DNA of 64,000 nucleotides, taken from positions 43,346-107,345 of the forward strand of contig JANXUF010000121.1 of the NCBI GenBank assembly GCA_025356335.1, written 5' to 3'. This document shows, in pieces, positions 29,301-37,145 of this stretch. The notes below the pieces were generated by a model, which had not been told where the DNA came from, searched no databases, and saw only the letters and a list, made by a program, of their open reading frames with translations. Position numbers and translations under genes: made by a program. Each line of letters starts with the position of its first letter. Position 1 is the first letter of the stretch. This stretch comes from Actinomycetes bacterium (GTDB taxonomy: Bacteria > Actinomycetota > Acidimicrobiia > Acidimicrobiales > Ilumatobacteraceae).

Positions 29301-30024
29301 CGCTCAGATCATCATCGACCAGTACCTCGTCGCCGCAGAGGACAAGTGGGGCCAGTACTCCGGAGTCGTCCTGCTGCTGCCACACGGCTACGAGGGCCAG
29401 GGACCCGAGCACTCCAGCGCACGTATCGAGCGCTTCCTGACGCTGTGCGCTGAGGACAACATCCAGGTGGTGAACGCCACGACGGCTGCGCAGTACTTCC
29501 ACGTGTTGCGCCGCCAGATGAAGCGGGCGATCCGCCGACCGCTGGTGATCTTCACGCCGAAGCAACCGCTGCGTATGACACAGAGCCATTCGCACATCGA
29601 CGACTTCACGACCGGCAGCTTCCAGGAGGTGCTCGACGATCCGTCGATCACCGATCGCGACACCGTTCGACGCGTCGTCTTCTGCTCCGGCAAGGTTGCA
29701 TGGGACGCATTCGCCGAACGCGACAGGCGCAACGCGCCTGCGGCGATCGTCCGCATCGAACAGTTGTATCCGTTCCCGCAGGATCAGATGTACGACATCG
29801 TCAAGCGCTACCCGAATGCCAAGGAACTCGTCTGGTTGCAGGAAGAGCCGGAGAACATGGGTCCGTGGAACTTCGTCGAGCACCGTACGTGGCGTATCAA
29901 AGAACGTGGCTACGACATGCGCCATGTGTCGCGCGTCGAGTCCGGCAGCCCGGCAACGGGCTCGAAGACGATCCACGACCAGGAACTCGCTGACCTCATG
30001 GAACAGACCTTCGCCGGCCTCTGA
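26326..30024 (+). CDS. kgd: multifunctional 2-oxoglutarate dehydrogenase E1/E2 (2-oxoglutarate decarboxylase)
   Basis: A 1232-residue single-chain enzyme, nearly the same length as mycobacterial Kgd (SucA). Order: a short N-terminal helix (LVDEMYDEFRADPNSVGEAW), an Ala/Pro linker with NGAPA repeats (~residues 70-90), an E2-type acyltransferase domain (~115-360, catalytic His in STYDHRIIQGAESG), then the ThDP-dependent E1 domain (from ~390: MAHRGRLNVLANI near 557 and the Mg/ThDP segment NGDDPEACLHVAKMAF near 725). It oxidatively decarboxylates 2-oxoglutarate in the TCA cycle and can make succinate semialdehyde or hydroxy-oxoadipate. It has no lipoyl domain of its own. TACCAT at 26312-26317, 8 nt before the ATG, suggests a leaderless start. 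Confidence 0.95.
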   Translation: MTQDREVLGANSWLVDEMYDEFRADPNSVGEAWQEFFEGYRKFAEGAAGQTYAVKAAAGASTEAKALPVMPANGAPANGAPANGAPANGTGNASSLPPATVPAAAAATLPAANEQLGDPIRGAGAAIAANMVKSLEVPTATSFRNIPAKLLEVNRRVINGYQERAGKGKVSFTHLIGYAVVKAIADAVPVMNNSFVEGEDGKPRLLRRTAVNLGLAVDVAKSDGSRTLVVPVLRNCESLTFAEFLSAYEEVVRKVKSNKLTVADFQGATITLTNPGTIGTVQSVPRLMPGQGVIVGVGSIDYPAEFQGADETALAQFGISKVVTVTSTYDHRIIQGAESGLFLKRVHELLLGEHDFYHQVFRSLDVPYEAVKWRQDVTPVDHVEAMLQKQMQIGTLIRAHRVRGHLIADLDPLRWKEPKMYDELDPATYGLTIWDLDRQFLVGGVGGKEKMTLGDLLHVLRDAYCRTIGIEFMHIQNTDEQRWIQEQAESVAFKLTPAEQMHLLERVNAAEAFERFLATKYVGTKRFGLEGAESAIPILDSLLSDAVDAAMDSAFFGMAHRGRLNVLANIIGKSYDQIFKEFEGHVDPGSVQGSGDVKYHLGASGKYVGRNGADIRVELAANPSHLETVDPIVLGMVRARQDQIDPPGSFPVLPILIHGDAAFAGQGLVAECLAMSDISGYRVGGTVHLIINNQIGFTTSPEYARSSMYCSDVAKTVQAPIFHVNGDDPEACLHVAKMAFAYRQKFHKDVVIDMVCYRRYGHNEGDDPSYTQPLMYKAIAEHRSVRKLYLETLVKRSDISIETAEKALEDFQNRLQVALDETRSHAGATVIASKPPAPVGVQPHVETGVAREVLDRIFDQLTAYPADFTPHPKLAQQFERRAKLFHEKGELDWATGELMAYGSLVIEGVPVRLAGEDSRRGTFSQRHVTLIDYDNGHPWTPIAETPGVTAKFWAYDSLLSEYAALGFEYGYGAANRDALVLWEAQFGDFVNGAQIIIDQYLVAAEDKWGQYSGVVLLLPHGYEGQGPEHSSARIERFLTLCAEDNIQVVNATTAAQYFHVLRRQMKRAIRRPLVIFTPKQPLRMTQSHSHIDDFTTGSFQEVLDDPSITDRDTVRRVVFCSGKVAWDAFAERDRRNAPAAIVRIEQLYPFPQDQMYDIVKRYPNAKELVWLQEEPENMGPWNFVEHRTWRIKERGYDMRHVSRVESGSPATGSKTIHDQELADLMEQTFAGL

Positions 30025-30031
30025 GTCGATT

Positions 30032-30046
30032 TGGCGCAACTCGCCA
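30032..30046 (+). terminator. hairpin after kgd
   Basis: TGGCG-CAACT-CGCCA is a perfect 5-bp stem with a 5-nt loop, 7 bp after the kgd stop, followed by GGTTTC. It is a short, weak terminator candidate without a clear T-run. The remaining sequence up to 30111 shows nothing else. Confidence 0.4.
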
Positions 30047-30111
30047 GGTTTCACAGCCCATGTGCGGCCAGCGTTGGCGGTGATGTGATCAGTCCCAGCG
30101 GGTGGCTCGGT

Positions 30112-30738
30112 TCAGCTGATCGACAACTCGAGGACCTTCGACAGCTCGGCAATTGCTTGATCAGCAGACGTGACTTTGATCGTCGTGATACCCATCGCTG
30201 CTGCCGGCTTGAGGTTGATGCCGAGGTCATCGAGGAAAACGCATTCGGGGGGCGTGACGCCGAGCAGTTCGCAGGCCACCTCGTAGAAGCGCGGCTCGGG
30301 TTTGCGGACGCCGATCTTGCTCGATTCGACGATCACATCGAAGCGGGAGAAGACGTCAGTGATGCGCTGGGGCCGCTGATCAGAGGAGTCGCCGATGACG
30401 TTGTTCGTCAGGCAGGCAACCTTGTATCCGGCGGCTTTGACCGAGTCGAGAGCGGCGACCATCTCCGGACGGATGTCGCCGTTGAGGAGACCGAGTACGT
30501 CGGCGCCCGGCACTGCGTGGCCGGCAGCGGCGGCTTCGATGGCGAACTCGTCATCGAACTGTGCCGGCGTGATGTCGCTCCGTTCGAGTCGGGCCCACGC
30601 GTTGGAGTGGTGGTTGACCGAGTTGATCGAGCGGATGAGATCGTGCGGCAGCCCCCGTTCCGACTCGTATCGGTTGAATGCATCGAACGGACTCGTGGTC
30701 ATGACCCCACCAAAGTCCCACAGAACGGCCCGCAGCAT
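30112..30738 (-). CDS. HAD-superfamily hydrolase (epoxide-hydrolase/ACAD10 N-terminal type)
   Basis: A 208-residue HAD-IA variant-3 protein. Motif I is LWDFGGVMTTSPF (the second Asp of DxD is replaced by Gly, as in this subgroup), followed by a helical cap (YESERGLPHDLI), motif II LTNNV, motif III KIGVRKPEPRFYEVACELLG, and motif IV VFLDDLGINLKPAAAMG. Such proteins act on small organophosphates, or lack phosphatase activity when motif I is altered. ATG 30738 is preceded by TACGAT (30752-30747, minus strand) at 8 nt, so a leaderless start is likely. It is convergent with kgd and divergent from a lipoprotein gene, with the two -10 boxes overlapping. Confidence 0.82.
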   Translation of the reverse strand: MLRAVLWDFGGVMTTSPFDAFNRYESERGLPHDLIRSINSVNHHSNAWARLERSDITPAQFDDEFAIEAAAAGHAVPGADVLGLLNGDIRPEMVAALDSVKAAGYKVACLTNNVIGDSSDQRPQRITDVFSRFDVIVESSKIGVRKPEPRFYEVACELLGVTPPECVFLDDLGINLKPAAAMGITTIKVTSADQAIAELSKVLELSIS

Positions 30739-30746
30739 TGACAGAC

Positions 30747-30756
30747 ATCGTAGGCT
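30747..30756. promoter_or_regulatory. overlapping divergent -10 boxes
   Basis: On the minus strand TACGAT (30752-30747) lies 8 nt before the HAD start; on the plus strand TAGGCT (30751-30756) lies 6 nt before the lipoprotein ATG. They share two base pairs within a 24-bp intergenic gap. Both genes would be leaderless and could not be transcribed from this point at the same time. No clear -35 box is seen for either. Confidence 0.45.
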
Positions 30757-30762
30757 TCGCAG

Positions 30763-31557
30763 ATGCGTGTTCGTGCAACGGTGATGATGTCTGGTGCGGT
30801 GATGTCGGGTCTGGCGTTCGCGCTGGCGGCGTGCGGATCGACAGCGCAAAGTGTGAAGAGCCTCGGTGCCGTTCCGGCACTCGACACGACGGATCGGTCG
30901 ATACCGCCGATCAGCATCCCGGACATCAGCATCCCGGACATCACCGTTCCGAACATCACCGTTCCGAACGTGACGAACCCGGTCATCACCCTTCCGAAGG
31001 TGACGACGCCCGCAGGAACCGGTCCAGCGTTCACCGTCCCGCGTGCACCGGTCACGACATCGGTCACGACGCCGGCCACGTCGCCGGCGACCGATGCCCC
31101 TCCCGTGACGGATGCGCCCGTCGGCACCAACGCGCCATCGGGCGGAGGCACACAATCGATCACCGCCAACGGCATCACGATGAGTATCCCGTCTGATTGG
31201 ACGAGTCTCAGCGGCGCCGGCTCGGCAGTGACTTCGCCTGCAGGTTTGGGCGGCTCCACTGCGCTGTTCACCTCACCTGCCGGCGACAGCCTCATCGTCG
31301 CTGCCGTACCAGTCGATTATTCGCTGTACAAGTCGGCGCTGCCGACCCTCGCTGGGAGCGGCGGCTCCGTGAAGGAAACGAAGGTCGACGGCCGGGACGC
31401 AGCGCTCGTCGACGCGTCCGTTGGCGGCGGGGTCAGCGAATACCTGCTGATCGACGGCGGTTCGGGCAAGTCGTTGTTCATCGTCTTCACCGGTGCGTCG
31501 AACTCCAGCAAGGCAATCGCCGACGGGATGTTTCAGTCGATCAAAATTACCGGATAG
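30763..31557 (+). CDS. lipoprotein with extended isoleucine/proline/threonine repeats
   Basis: A 264-residue secreted protein. The signal peptide ends in a lipobox (ALAAC, Cys24). Residues ~48-80 are a repeat region with five-residue units like IPDIS / VPNIT, encoded by 15-bp DNA repeats near 30915-30975. A Thr/Pro/Ala linker follows, and then a C-terminal globular domain of ~125 residues (GITMSIPSDWTSLSG through SKAIADGMFQSIKITG) resembling small PsbP/LpqN-like or DUF1795-like folds. That similarity is a guess from pattern. The repeat probably acts as an extended stalk through the cell wall. Function unknown. Confidence 0.72.
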   Translation: MRVRATVMMSGAVMSGLAFALAACGSTAQSVKSLGAVPALDTTDRSIPPISIPDISIPDITVPNITVPNVTNPVITLPKVTTPAGTGPAFTVPRAPVTTSVTTPATSPATDAPPVTDAPVGTNAPSGGGTQSITANGITMSIPSDWTSLSGAGSAVTSPAGLGGSTALFTSPAGDSLIVAAVPVDYSLYKSALPTLAGSGGSVKETKVDGRDAALVDASVGGGVSEYLLIDGGSGKSLFIVFTGASNSSKAIADGMFQSIKITG

Positions 31558-31651
31558 TCCGGATTGGTCAATCGAACGACCGGGAGCGGGCGGCGAACAG
31601 TCGGCGGGTCCCACCGGTGCGGCCTGATCCGTGCTTGACTGAGCAGTCGCT

Positions 31652-33547
31652 ATGACACGACACGTAATCGTCGACGGATCAAACCTCGCCACCGAGGGCA
31701 GAATGCTGCCCAGCCTGACCCAACTCTCCGATGCAGTGCAGGCATTCATCGAAGACAATCCCGATGACCTGATCAGTGTCGTCGTCGATGCGACGTTCGG
31801 CCATCGCATCGACACGTCCGAGGTCGCAGAGTTCGAGGCGGCGATCGAGCACAACGAACTCGTCGCGCCTCCCGCAGGTGCCGTCGGGCGCGGCGATGCG
31901 TTCGTTCTGGCGATCGCCAACAAGGTCGGCGCGACGATCTTGTCGAACGACTCGTTCCAGGAGTTCCACGGCGTCTACGACTGGCTGTTCGACGACGGCC
32001 GGCTGATCGGTGGCAAGCCGGTACCGCACGTCGGCTGGGTCTTCGTGCCTCGTCTGCCAGTTCGCGGCCCGCTCAGCAGGAAGTCCGTCCGGGAGGCGGG
32101 CGGGAAGAGCCCGAGGGCCGCTCGCGGCGCAGCCTCTCGACCATCGAAGGTGGCCAGCGGTCCGTTGCCTGTACCGAAGAGCCCGCCACCGGGCGCCAAG
32201 CCTGCCTCCTCACCGACCGCGCCGCACGAGATCGTCGAGGCGTCGGTTCGAGCCGGCGCACGCACATCGTCATCTGGTCGCGCGCCGACGCCCGCTGCCG
32301 AACCGACGATCGCCGCAACGGCGCTGCAGCATGCGGCCGGGGGAACTGAGCGCCCTGCCGCTTCGAAGGCAAAGGCCGATCCGACGAACGATCTGATGGT
32401 CTTCCTCGGGTTCGTCGAAAACCACCCGATCGGCAGCAGCGTCGACGTCGTCGTCGATACATATTCGTCGCATGGTGCCTACGTCAAGATCGGCGACGTC
32501 GTTGCCTACCTGCCGTTGCGGTTGATGTCATCCCCACCGCCCCGCAGTGCCAGGGATATCGTCAAGATCGGCGAGGTGATCACGCTTGCCGTCTCCGCCT
32601 ACCACGCTCAGCGCCGCAGTATCGAGCTGTGTATTCCGGCCCTGGCGCCGACGGGACCCGAGCCGATCGCGCTACCCGAAACGAAGCCGGCCAAGCCACG
32701 CAAGCGGGTTGCTGCGAAGCTGCCCGTCGACACCGGTGCCGATCAGGCAGTCGCTGTCGAGAGTCCGGTGCACGACGTTGTCGAGGCGGCAACGACGCCG
32801 ACTCCAGCCGGCGAGGCTCTACCGGCGAAGGCCAAGCGGCCGTCACGCCGGTCGTCAGGCAAGGGTGCAGCTGGCACGGCAACGGGCGCGCCTGCGCCGG
32901 AATCCAGTCCGATCGAGGCCACCGTCGACCCGGCCCCGCCCGTCGATGCGCCAGTCGTGGTCGTCAAGCCGGCCCAGCGTGGACGAGGGGGTCGTGGTCG
33001 CCGCGCCGAGGTACTCGCACCGATTGGCGTCGTCGTCGAGCCGGTCGCTGAAGTCGCCCCTGCTGGCCAGAGCGCAGCTCGGTCAGCTTCGACCGACGAT
33101 ACGTCGATGGCCCCCTCGGAAGCTACGAAGCCGAGAGCCGCCCGATCCGGAGCTCGACGCTCTCCTCGGCTCCAACGGGTCGAGACGGCGCAGAACCCGT
33201 CGAGCGGTGCGCAACCGCTTGCGTTGCCGCAGTCAGAGTCGCCGCAAAGGACACCGAAACGGCGACCTGCCAAGGTCGGGTCAGCACCGGTGGCGGGTGG
33301 CGCCTCGACTCCACAGAACGAGATGTCTGCAGCGGCACCGGTGCCGTCGACCGGTCCGGCTCGCAAACGCCCAGCGGCACGTCCTGCACCCGTATCGCCG
33401 GCAACGGTTCCGGCACCCTCTTCGCCGGCAACGGTGCCGAAGCAGGTGAACAAACGCGCCGCCAAGAAGGCGCCGGTGGCACCCATCGCTGTCGAGGCAG
33501 CGCCCGCAGCCACGGCAAAACGGAGCCGCAAGAAGGCAGCATCGTGA
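31652..33547 (+). CDS. NYN/Zc3h12a-type ribonuclease with S1-like domain and long basic tail
   Basis: A 631-residue protein. Residues 1-~150 look like a PIN/NYN nuclease of the Zc3h12a (Regnase) group: IVDGSNLA, a central VVDATFGHRID, and RGDAFVLAIANKV followed by ILSNDSFQEF supply the acidic site. Residues ~150-245 are a Pro/Ala linker. Residues ~245-335 resemble an S1/OB RNA-binding module (LGFVENHPIGSSVDVVVDTY, SHGAYVKIGDVVAYLPL). The last ~300 residues are low complexity, rich in Ala, Pro, Lys and Arg. It is probably an RNA-processing or decay enzyme. The final codons overlap the xthA GTG start, so the two are translationally coupled. The gap upstream (31558-31651) has no clear promoter. 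Confidence 0.75.
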   Translation: MTRHVIVDGSNLATEGRMLPSLTQLSDAVQAFIEDNPDDLISVVVDATFGHRIDTSEVAEFEAAIEHNELVAPPAGAVGRGDAFVLAIANKVGATILSNDSFQEFHGVYDWLFDDGRLIGGKPVPHVGWVFVPRLPVRGPLSRKSVREAGGKSPRAARGAASRPSKVASGPLPVPKSPPPGAKPASSPTAPHEIVEASVRAGARTSSSGRAPTPAAEPTIAATALQHAAGGTERPAASKAKADPTNDLMVFLGFVENHPIGSSVDVVVDTYSSHGAYVKIGDVVAYLPLRLMSSPPPRSARDIVKIGEVITLAVSAYHAQRRSIELCIPALAPTGPEPIALPETKPAKPRKRVAAKLPVDTGADQAVAVESPVHDVVEAATTPTPAGEALPAKAKRPSRRSSGKGAAGTATGAPAPESSPIEATVDPAPPVDAPVVVVKPAQRGRGGRGRRAEVLAPIGVVVEPVAEVAPAGQSAARSASTDDTSMAPSEATKPRAARSGARRSPRLQRVETAQNPSSGAQPLALPQSESPQRTPKRRPAKVGSAPVAGGASTPQNEMSAAAPVPSTGPARKRPAARPAPVSPATVPAPSSPATVPKQVNKRAAKKAPVAPIAVEAAPAATAKRSRKKAAS

Positions 33548-34314
33548 GGATCGTGACCTGGAACGTCAACTCCTTGAAAGCGCGTTTGGAACGGGTCGAG
33601 GCATGGTTGGACGAGGCCCGCCCTGACATCGTCTGTATGCAGGAGACGAAGCTAGCCGACGACGCCTTTCCCGCATTGACCTTCCAGGCGCTCGGCTACG
33701 AATCGGCGCACTATGGCCAGGGTCAATGGAACGGTGTCGCCATCCTCTCGCGTGTCGGAATCAGTGATGTCGTCGTCGATTTCGCCGATGGGTTGCCGGC
33801 TGATCCTGATGCCAGGATCATCTCAGCGACATGCGGCGGCATCCGCGTCAGCTCCGTCTACGTCCCCAACGGCCGCTCACTGGACAACGACCACTATCAC
33901 TACAAGCTGCAGTGGATGGAGCGCCTGCGCAACCACGTCGCAGCGACGTGCGACCCGACAGCCGACGTCGTCGTGGCTGGGGATTTCAACATCGCCCCCG
34001 ACGACCGCGACGTCGTCGACCCGGCAAAACTCGTCGATGTGACGCATGTGAGCCCGCAGGAGCGAGCGGCACTGATGGCGCTCGAATCGTGGGGATTCAC
34101 CGATTCGTTCCGTCACTTCTACGACCAGGGGTCGCTGTACTCGTGGTGGGACTACCGCGCCGGAGACTTCCACAAAGGCAACGGCATGCGCATCGATCTG
34201 ATCCTCGCAACGGCGTCGGTCATGAAGCGGGCTACATGGAGCATCGTCGACCGCAATGCCCGCAAGGGCACGTCGCCGTCCGATCACGCCCCGGTGCTCC
34301 TCGACCTCGTCTGA
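33544..34314 (+). CDS. xthA: exodeoxyribonuclease III (AP endonuclease)
   Basis: A 256-residue EEP-superfamily enzyme for base-excision repair (cuts at abasic sites, 3'-5' exonuclease, 3'-phosphatase). Signature residues are in MRIVTWNVNSLKARL, MQETKL, VYVPNGRSLDNDHY, GDFNIAPDDRDV and the C-terminal SDHAPVLLDL. The GTG start overlaps the stop of the upstream NYN/S1 protein (GTGA), so expression is coupled. It converges with uvrD2, 19 bp apart. Typical XthA length is 250-270 residues, so the gene is intact. Confidence 0.94.
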   Translation: MRIVTWNVNSLKARLERVEAWLDEARPDIVCMQETKLADDAFPALTFQALGYESAHYGQGQWNGVAILSRVGISDVVVDFADGLPADPDARIISATCGGIRVSSVYVPNGRSLDNDHYHYKLQWMERLRNHVAATCDPTADVVVAGDFNIAPDDRDVVDPAKLVDVTHVSPQERAALMALESWGFTDSFRHFYDQGSLYSWWDYRAGDFHKGNGMRIDLILATASVMKRATWSIVDRNARKGTSPSDHAPVLLDLV

Positions 34315-34333
34315 ACGAACTCGGCAACGGTGC

Positions 34334-36427
34334 TCAGCCGGCTGTGGCGCTGTGGACGGCGACGAGAATTCTCGGGCCGAAGCGGGCGACGGCGAGCGGG
34401 CTCATGCCCTCGATGTGCCCGAGATCGTCGGCCGTCTCGGGTCGTGCGGCAGCGATCGCTGCGAGTGTGTCATCGGAGCACACGAAGGCCTCTGGCAATG
34501 CAGCGGCACGGGCGGTGCGAGCCCGCCATTGCTGCAAGGAGTCGAGAATCGGGTTGTGGTCTTTCGGTGGATGACGATGGGGGAGTTGAGGCCGGGGGAG
34601 CTGGGCGAGACCGTGATCGGGCGACGCCGCAGACGCAGCGATCAATGGACTCGGACCGGTCACGCGCCCGCCCCGTTCCTGCGTCCACGTGACCATCAGC
34701 GCGTCCTCGGCGCGGGTACACGCCACATACAGCAGGCGTGCCTCTTCGCGTCGCTGTGGCTCGGTTCCTGCCGTGTAGTGCGGTACCAGACCGGCCTCGA
34801 CGCCGGCGACGATCACGCTGCGCCATTGGCGGCCCTTGGCGGCGTGGAAGGTGAGCAATTCGACTCCGTCTACGGGATCGTCGTCGTCGTGTGCGAGCAC
34901 GCGCCAGTCGAGAAACGCCCGCCCATCCGTTCTCGATCGGCCGCCCCCTGCCTCGGAGAGGAACGTCCGTATCTCGGCGGCAAGCGCGTGCCGGGCCGGC
35001 GTCACGATGCCGTCGATCGGTGCCTCCTCGAGATCGCCGGACCAGGCGGCGAGTTGGCGAGCATCGGGTATCGACTTGACGTCACCGAGTAACCGGGCGA
35101 TCTCGGGATCCTCACTGGCCACCCATTTTGCCGATGATCGCACCGGCACCCCGGAGCTGGTCAAGGCCTGGGCGATCGGGTTCAGCTGTGCGTTTGTACG
35201 TGTCAGCACAGCCGTTGCCCCCCATCTGCTGCCCGGCGATCTCAGTCGCTTCACCGTCTCGGCGATGATCGCCGCCTCGCCGGCCTCGTCGACAGCAGCC
35301 CGCCAACTCACTACTGGCCCATCGGCCCGCATCGCCGTCGGCTCGTGCTCTGCTGTGTGGTCGTTGGCGGTGTGGCGGTCGCCCGCGTCGGTGGTTGCCG
35401 ATCCGGCGACGGCCGGGGTGCCGACGCGCAGCACGGAACTGGCGGCGTCGACGATCTGCGGCGTACTCCGGTAGTTGCGATCGAGGCGGACGATGCGTAT
35501 TCCGGGATAACCCTCTCCGATCTGTTCGAGCAGCGCAGGCTCTGAGCCGTTCCATCCGTAGATCGACTGTCGTGGATCGCCGACGACACACATGTCCGGA
35601 CGGGATCCGCGGATCGCTTCGAGCAGTCCGTGCTGCAGCGGGTTGACGTCCTGGAACTCGTCGACGAAGAGATGGCGATACCTCCATCTGGTCGCATCGG
35701 CGAACGCTGAGTCGTTGGTCAACTCGTCGAGACAGTGCGCCAGCAGATCGTCGAAGTCGACGACGCGCCGACGCTTCTTTTCCCGTTCGTACGATTGGAA
35801 CAGTTCGACGACGATGTCACTGGCGACAGCGGGCCTCCGTCCAGCGGACTTCGCTGCAGCTGCATAGCGACCCGGCGTGACGAGACGCGCCTTTGCCCAG
35901 TCGATCTCACCGAGCACCGCACCGACATCGATGCCACTCGGGCCGTGTTGGTTGTGCTGACCGGGTAGGTGGTGTTTGGCGCCGGACGATCGGCGCTGGC
36001 CGCGACCGACGGGGTTGGCCAGCTCGGAGAGCAGGCTGGTGCGGCTCCTGAGGAGGGCCATCGGCTGGCGACCGGTGTCTGCCCACCGCTGGCGGAGCAG
36101 GGCGAAGGCGATCGAGTGGAACGTCCCGGCGGTGATGCCGGATCGCAGCCCGAACCGATGCAGGTGCCTGCGGAGTTCTCCAGCTGCCTGCCGGGTGAAT
36201 GTCACGACCAGCACATGGCGCTCGTCGGCGACGCCGGCGGCAATCCGATAGGCGATGCGGCGGGTCAGTACGGTGGTCTTGCCGGAACCGGCACCGGCGA
36301 TGACGGCGAGCAACGATTCCTGTGCGGTGACCGCGCTGCGCTGGTCACCGTCGAGTCCATCGAGCAGCGCGGCTGCGATATCGGCGTCGCTCCGACTGGC
36401 GTCGATCCGTTCGTCGTCCAACTCCAT
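34334..36427 (-). CDS. uvrD2: UvrD/PcrA-type helicase, UvrD2-like, with C-terminal HRDC domain
   Basis: A 697-residue SF1A 3'-5' DNA helicase, the same length as mycobacterial UvrD2. Helicase motifs: Walker A AVIAGAGSGKTT (Lys50), motif Ia VVTFTRQAAGEL, Walker B LFVDEFQDVNPLQH, motif III GDPRQSIYGWNG, motif IV LDRNYRSTPQI, motif V ELLTFHAAKGRQW and motif VI LLYVACTRAEDAL. The last ~75 residues form an HRDC domain (QQWRARTARAAALPEAFVCSD). No tetracysteine cluster is seen in front of it, unlike the mycobacterial protein. TACAGT (36440-36435, minus strand) lies 7 nt before the ATG, suggesting a leaderless mRNA. Convergent with xthA. Confidence 0.92.
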   Translation of the reverse strand: MELDDERIDASRSDADIAAALLDGLDGDQRSAVTAQESLLAVIAGAGSGKTTVLTRRIAYRIAAGVADERHVLVVTFTRQAAGELRRHLHRFGLRSGITAGTFHSIAFALLRQRWADTGRQPMALLRSRTSLLSELANPVGRGQRRSSGAKHHLPGQHNQHGPSGIDVGAVLGEIDWAKARLVTPGRYAAAAKSAGRRPAVASDIVVELFQSYEREKKRRRVVDFDDLLAHCLDELTNDSAFADATRWRYRHLFVDEFQDVNPLQHGLLEAIRGSRPDMCVVGDPRQSIYGWNGSEPALLEQIGEGYPGIRIVRLDRNYRSTPQIVDAASSVLRVGTPAVAGSATTDAGDRHTANDHTAEHEPTAMRADGPVVSWRAAVDEAGEAAIIAETVKRLRSPGSRWGATAVLTRTNAQLNPIAQALTSSGVPVRSSAKWVASEDPEIARLLGDVKSIPDARQLAAWSGDLEEAPIDGIVTPARHALAAEIRTFLSEAGGGRSRTDGRAFLDWRVLAHDDDDPVDGVELLTFHAAKGRQWRSVIVAGVEAGLVPHYTAGTEPQRREEARLLYVACTRAEDALMVTWTQERGGRVTGPSPLIAASAASPDHGLAQLPRPQLPHRHPPKDHNPILDSLQQWRARTARAAALPEAFVCSDDTLAAIAAARPETADDLGHIEGMSPLAVARFGPRILVAVHSATAG

Positions 36428-36491
36428 CTCGGCAACTGTACGCGGCGGGTGCTACACAGTTGCCGAAGAGCAGGTGAAGTACGCTCCATCC

Positions 36492-37124
36492 ATGCCGTAT
36501 CCGAAGAAGCTTCTCAACAGTTACGAGACGGTGGCGCTCGACATGCACCCCCACTGGTGGTTCTTCTCGAACGCCGCATTCGCCCTGCTCGGTGCGATCA
36601 TCCTGTCCGTGCTGCGGTTGGCGTTCTGGCACACGACCGGCACCGTCAACAAGAGCGTCAACGTGGTCCTCCTCGTGCTCATCGTCATCGCCCTGCTGTT
36701 TCTCCTCGTGCGGTATGCGAAATGGGCGACGACGAACTTCGTCATCACCTCCGACCGGCTGATCTTCCGTCAGGGACTGTTCGCCAAGTCGGGTATCGAG
36801 ATGCCACTCGAACGCGTCAACAACGTCAACTTCAACCAGAGCTTCTTCGAACGCATCCTCGGTGCCGGCGACCTGCTGATCGAATCGGGCGGTGAGGACG
36901 GGCGGCAACGGTTCACCGACATCCGCCGCCCGCAGAAGGTACAGAACCTGATCCATGCGCAGATGGAATCGAACGAGCAGCGCCGATACGGCGGCGGTGC
37001 ACCTTCGGCACCAGCAGCAGTGGACGTGGCGACGCAGTTAGAGAAGCTCGAAGGTCTGCTGCAACGGGGATCCTTGAGCCAGCAGGAATTCGACGCTCAG
37101 AAAGCTCGTCTGCTCGGGGGTTGA
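36492..37124 (+). CDS. bacterial PH-domain (DUF304) membrane protein with SHOCT tail
   Basis: A 210-residue protein. Two N-terminal helices (FFSNAAFALLGAIILSVLRL, VNVVLLVLIVIALLFLLVRY) are followed by a bPH2/DUF304 domain (VITSDRLIFRQGLFAKSGIEM, PLERVNNVNFNQSFFERILG) and a C-terminal SHOCT motif (QLEKLEGLLQRGSLSQQEFD, AQKARLLGG). Such proteins are common in actinobacteria, and their function is unproven (membrane stress or assembly). TACGCT at 36480-36485 is 6 nt before the ATG. It is divergent from uvrD2 (64 bp) and convergent with the lactonase gene. Confidence 0.87.
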   Translation: MPYPKKLLNSYETVALDMHPHWWFFSNAAFALLGAIILSVLRLAFWHTTGTVNKSVNVVLLVLIVIALLFLLVRYAKWATTNFVITSDRLIFRQGLFAKSGIEMPLERVNNVNFNQSFFERILGAGDLLIESGGEDGRQRFTDIRRPQKVQNLIHAQMESNEQRRYGGGAPSAPAAVDVATQLEKLEGLLQRGSLSQQEFDAQKARLLGG

Positions 37125-37145
37125 GCTGCGACGTCGAACCGCCGG

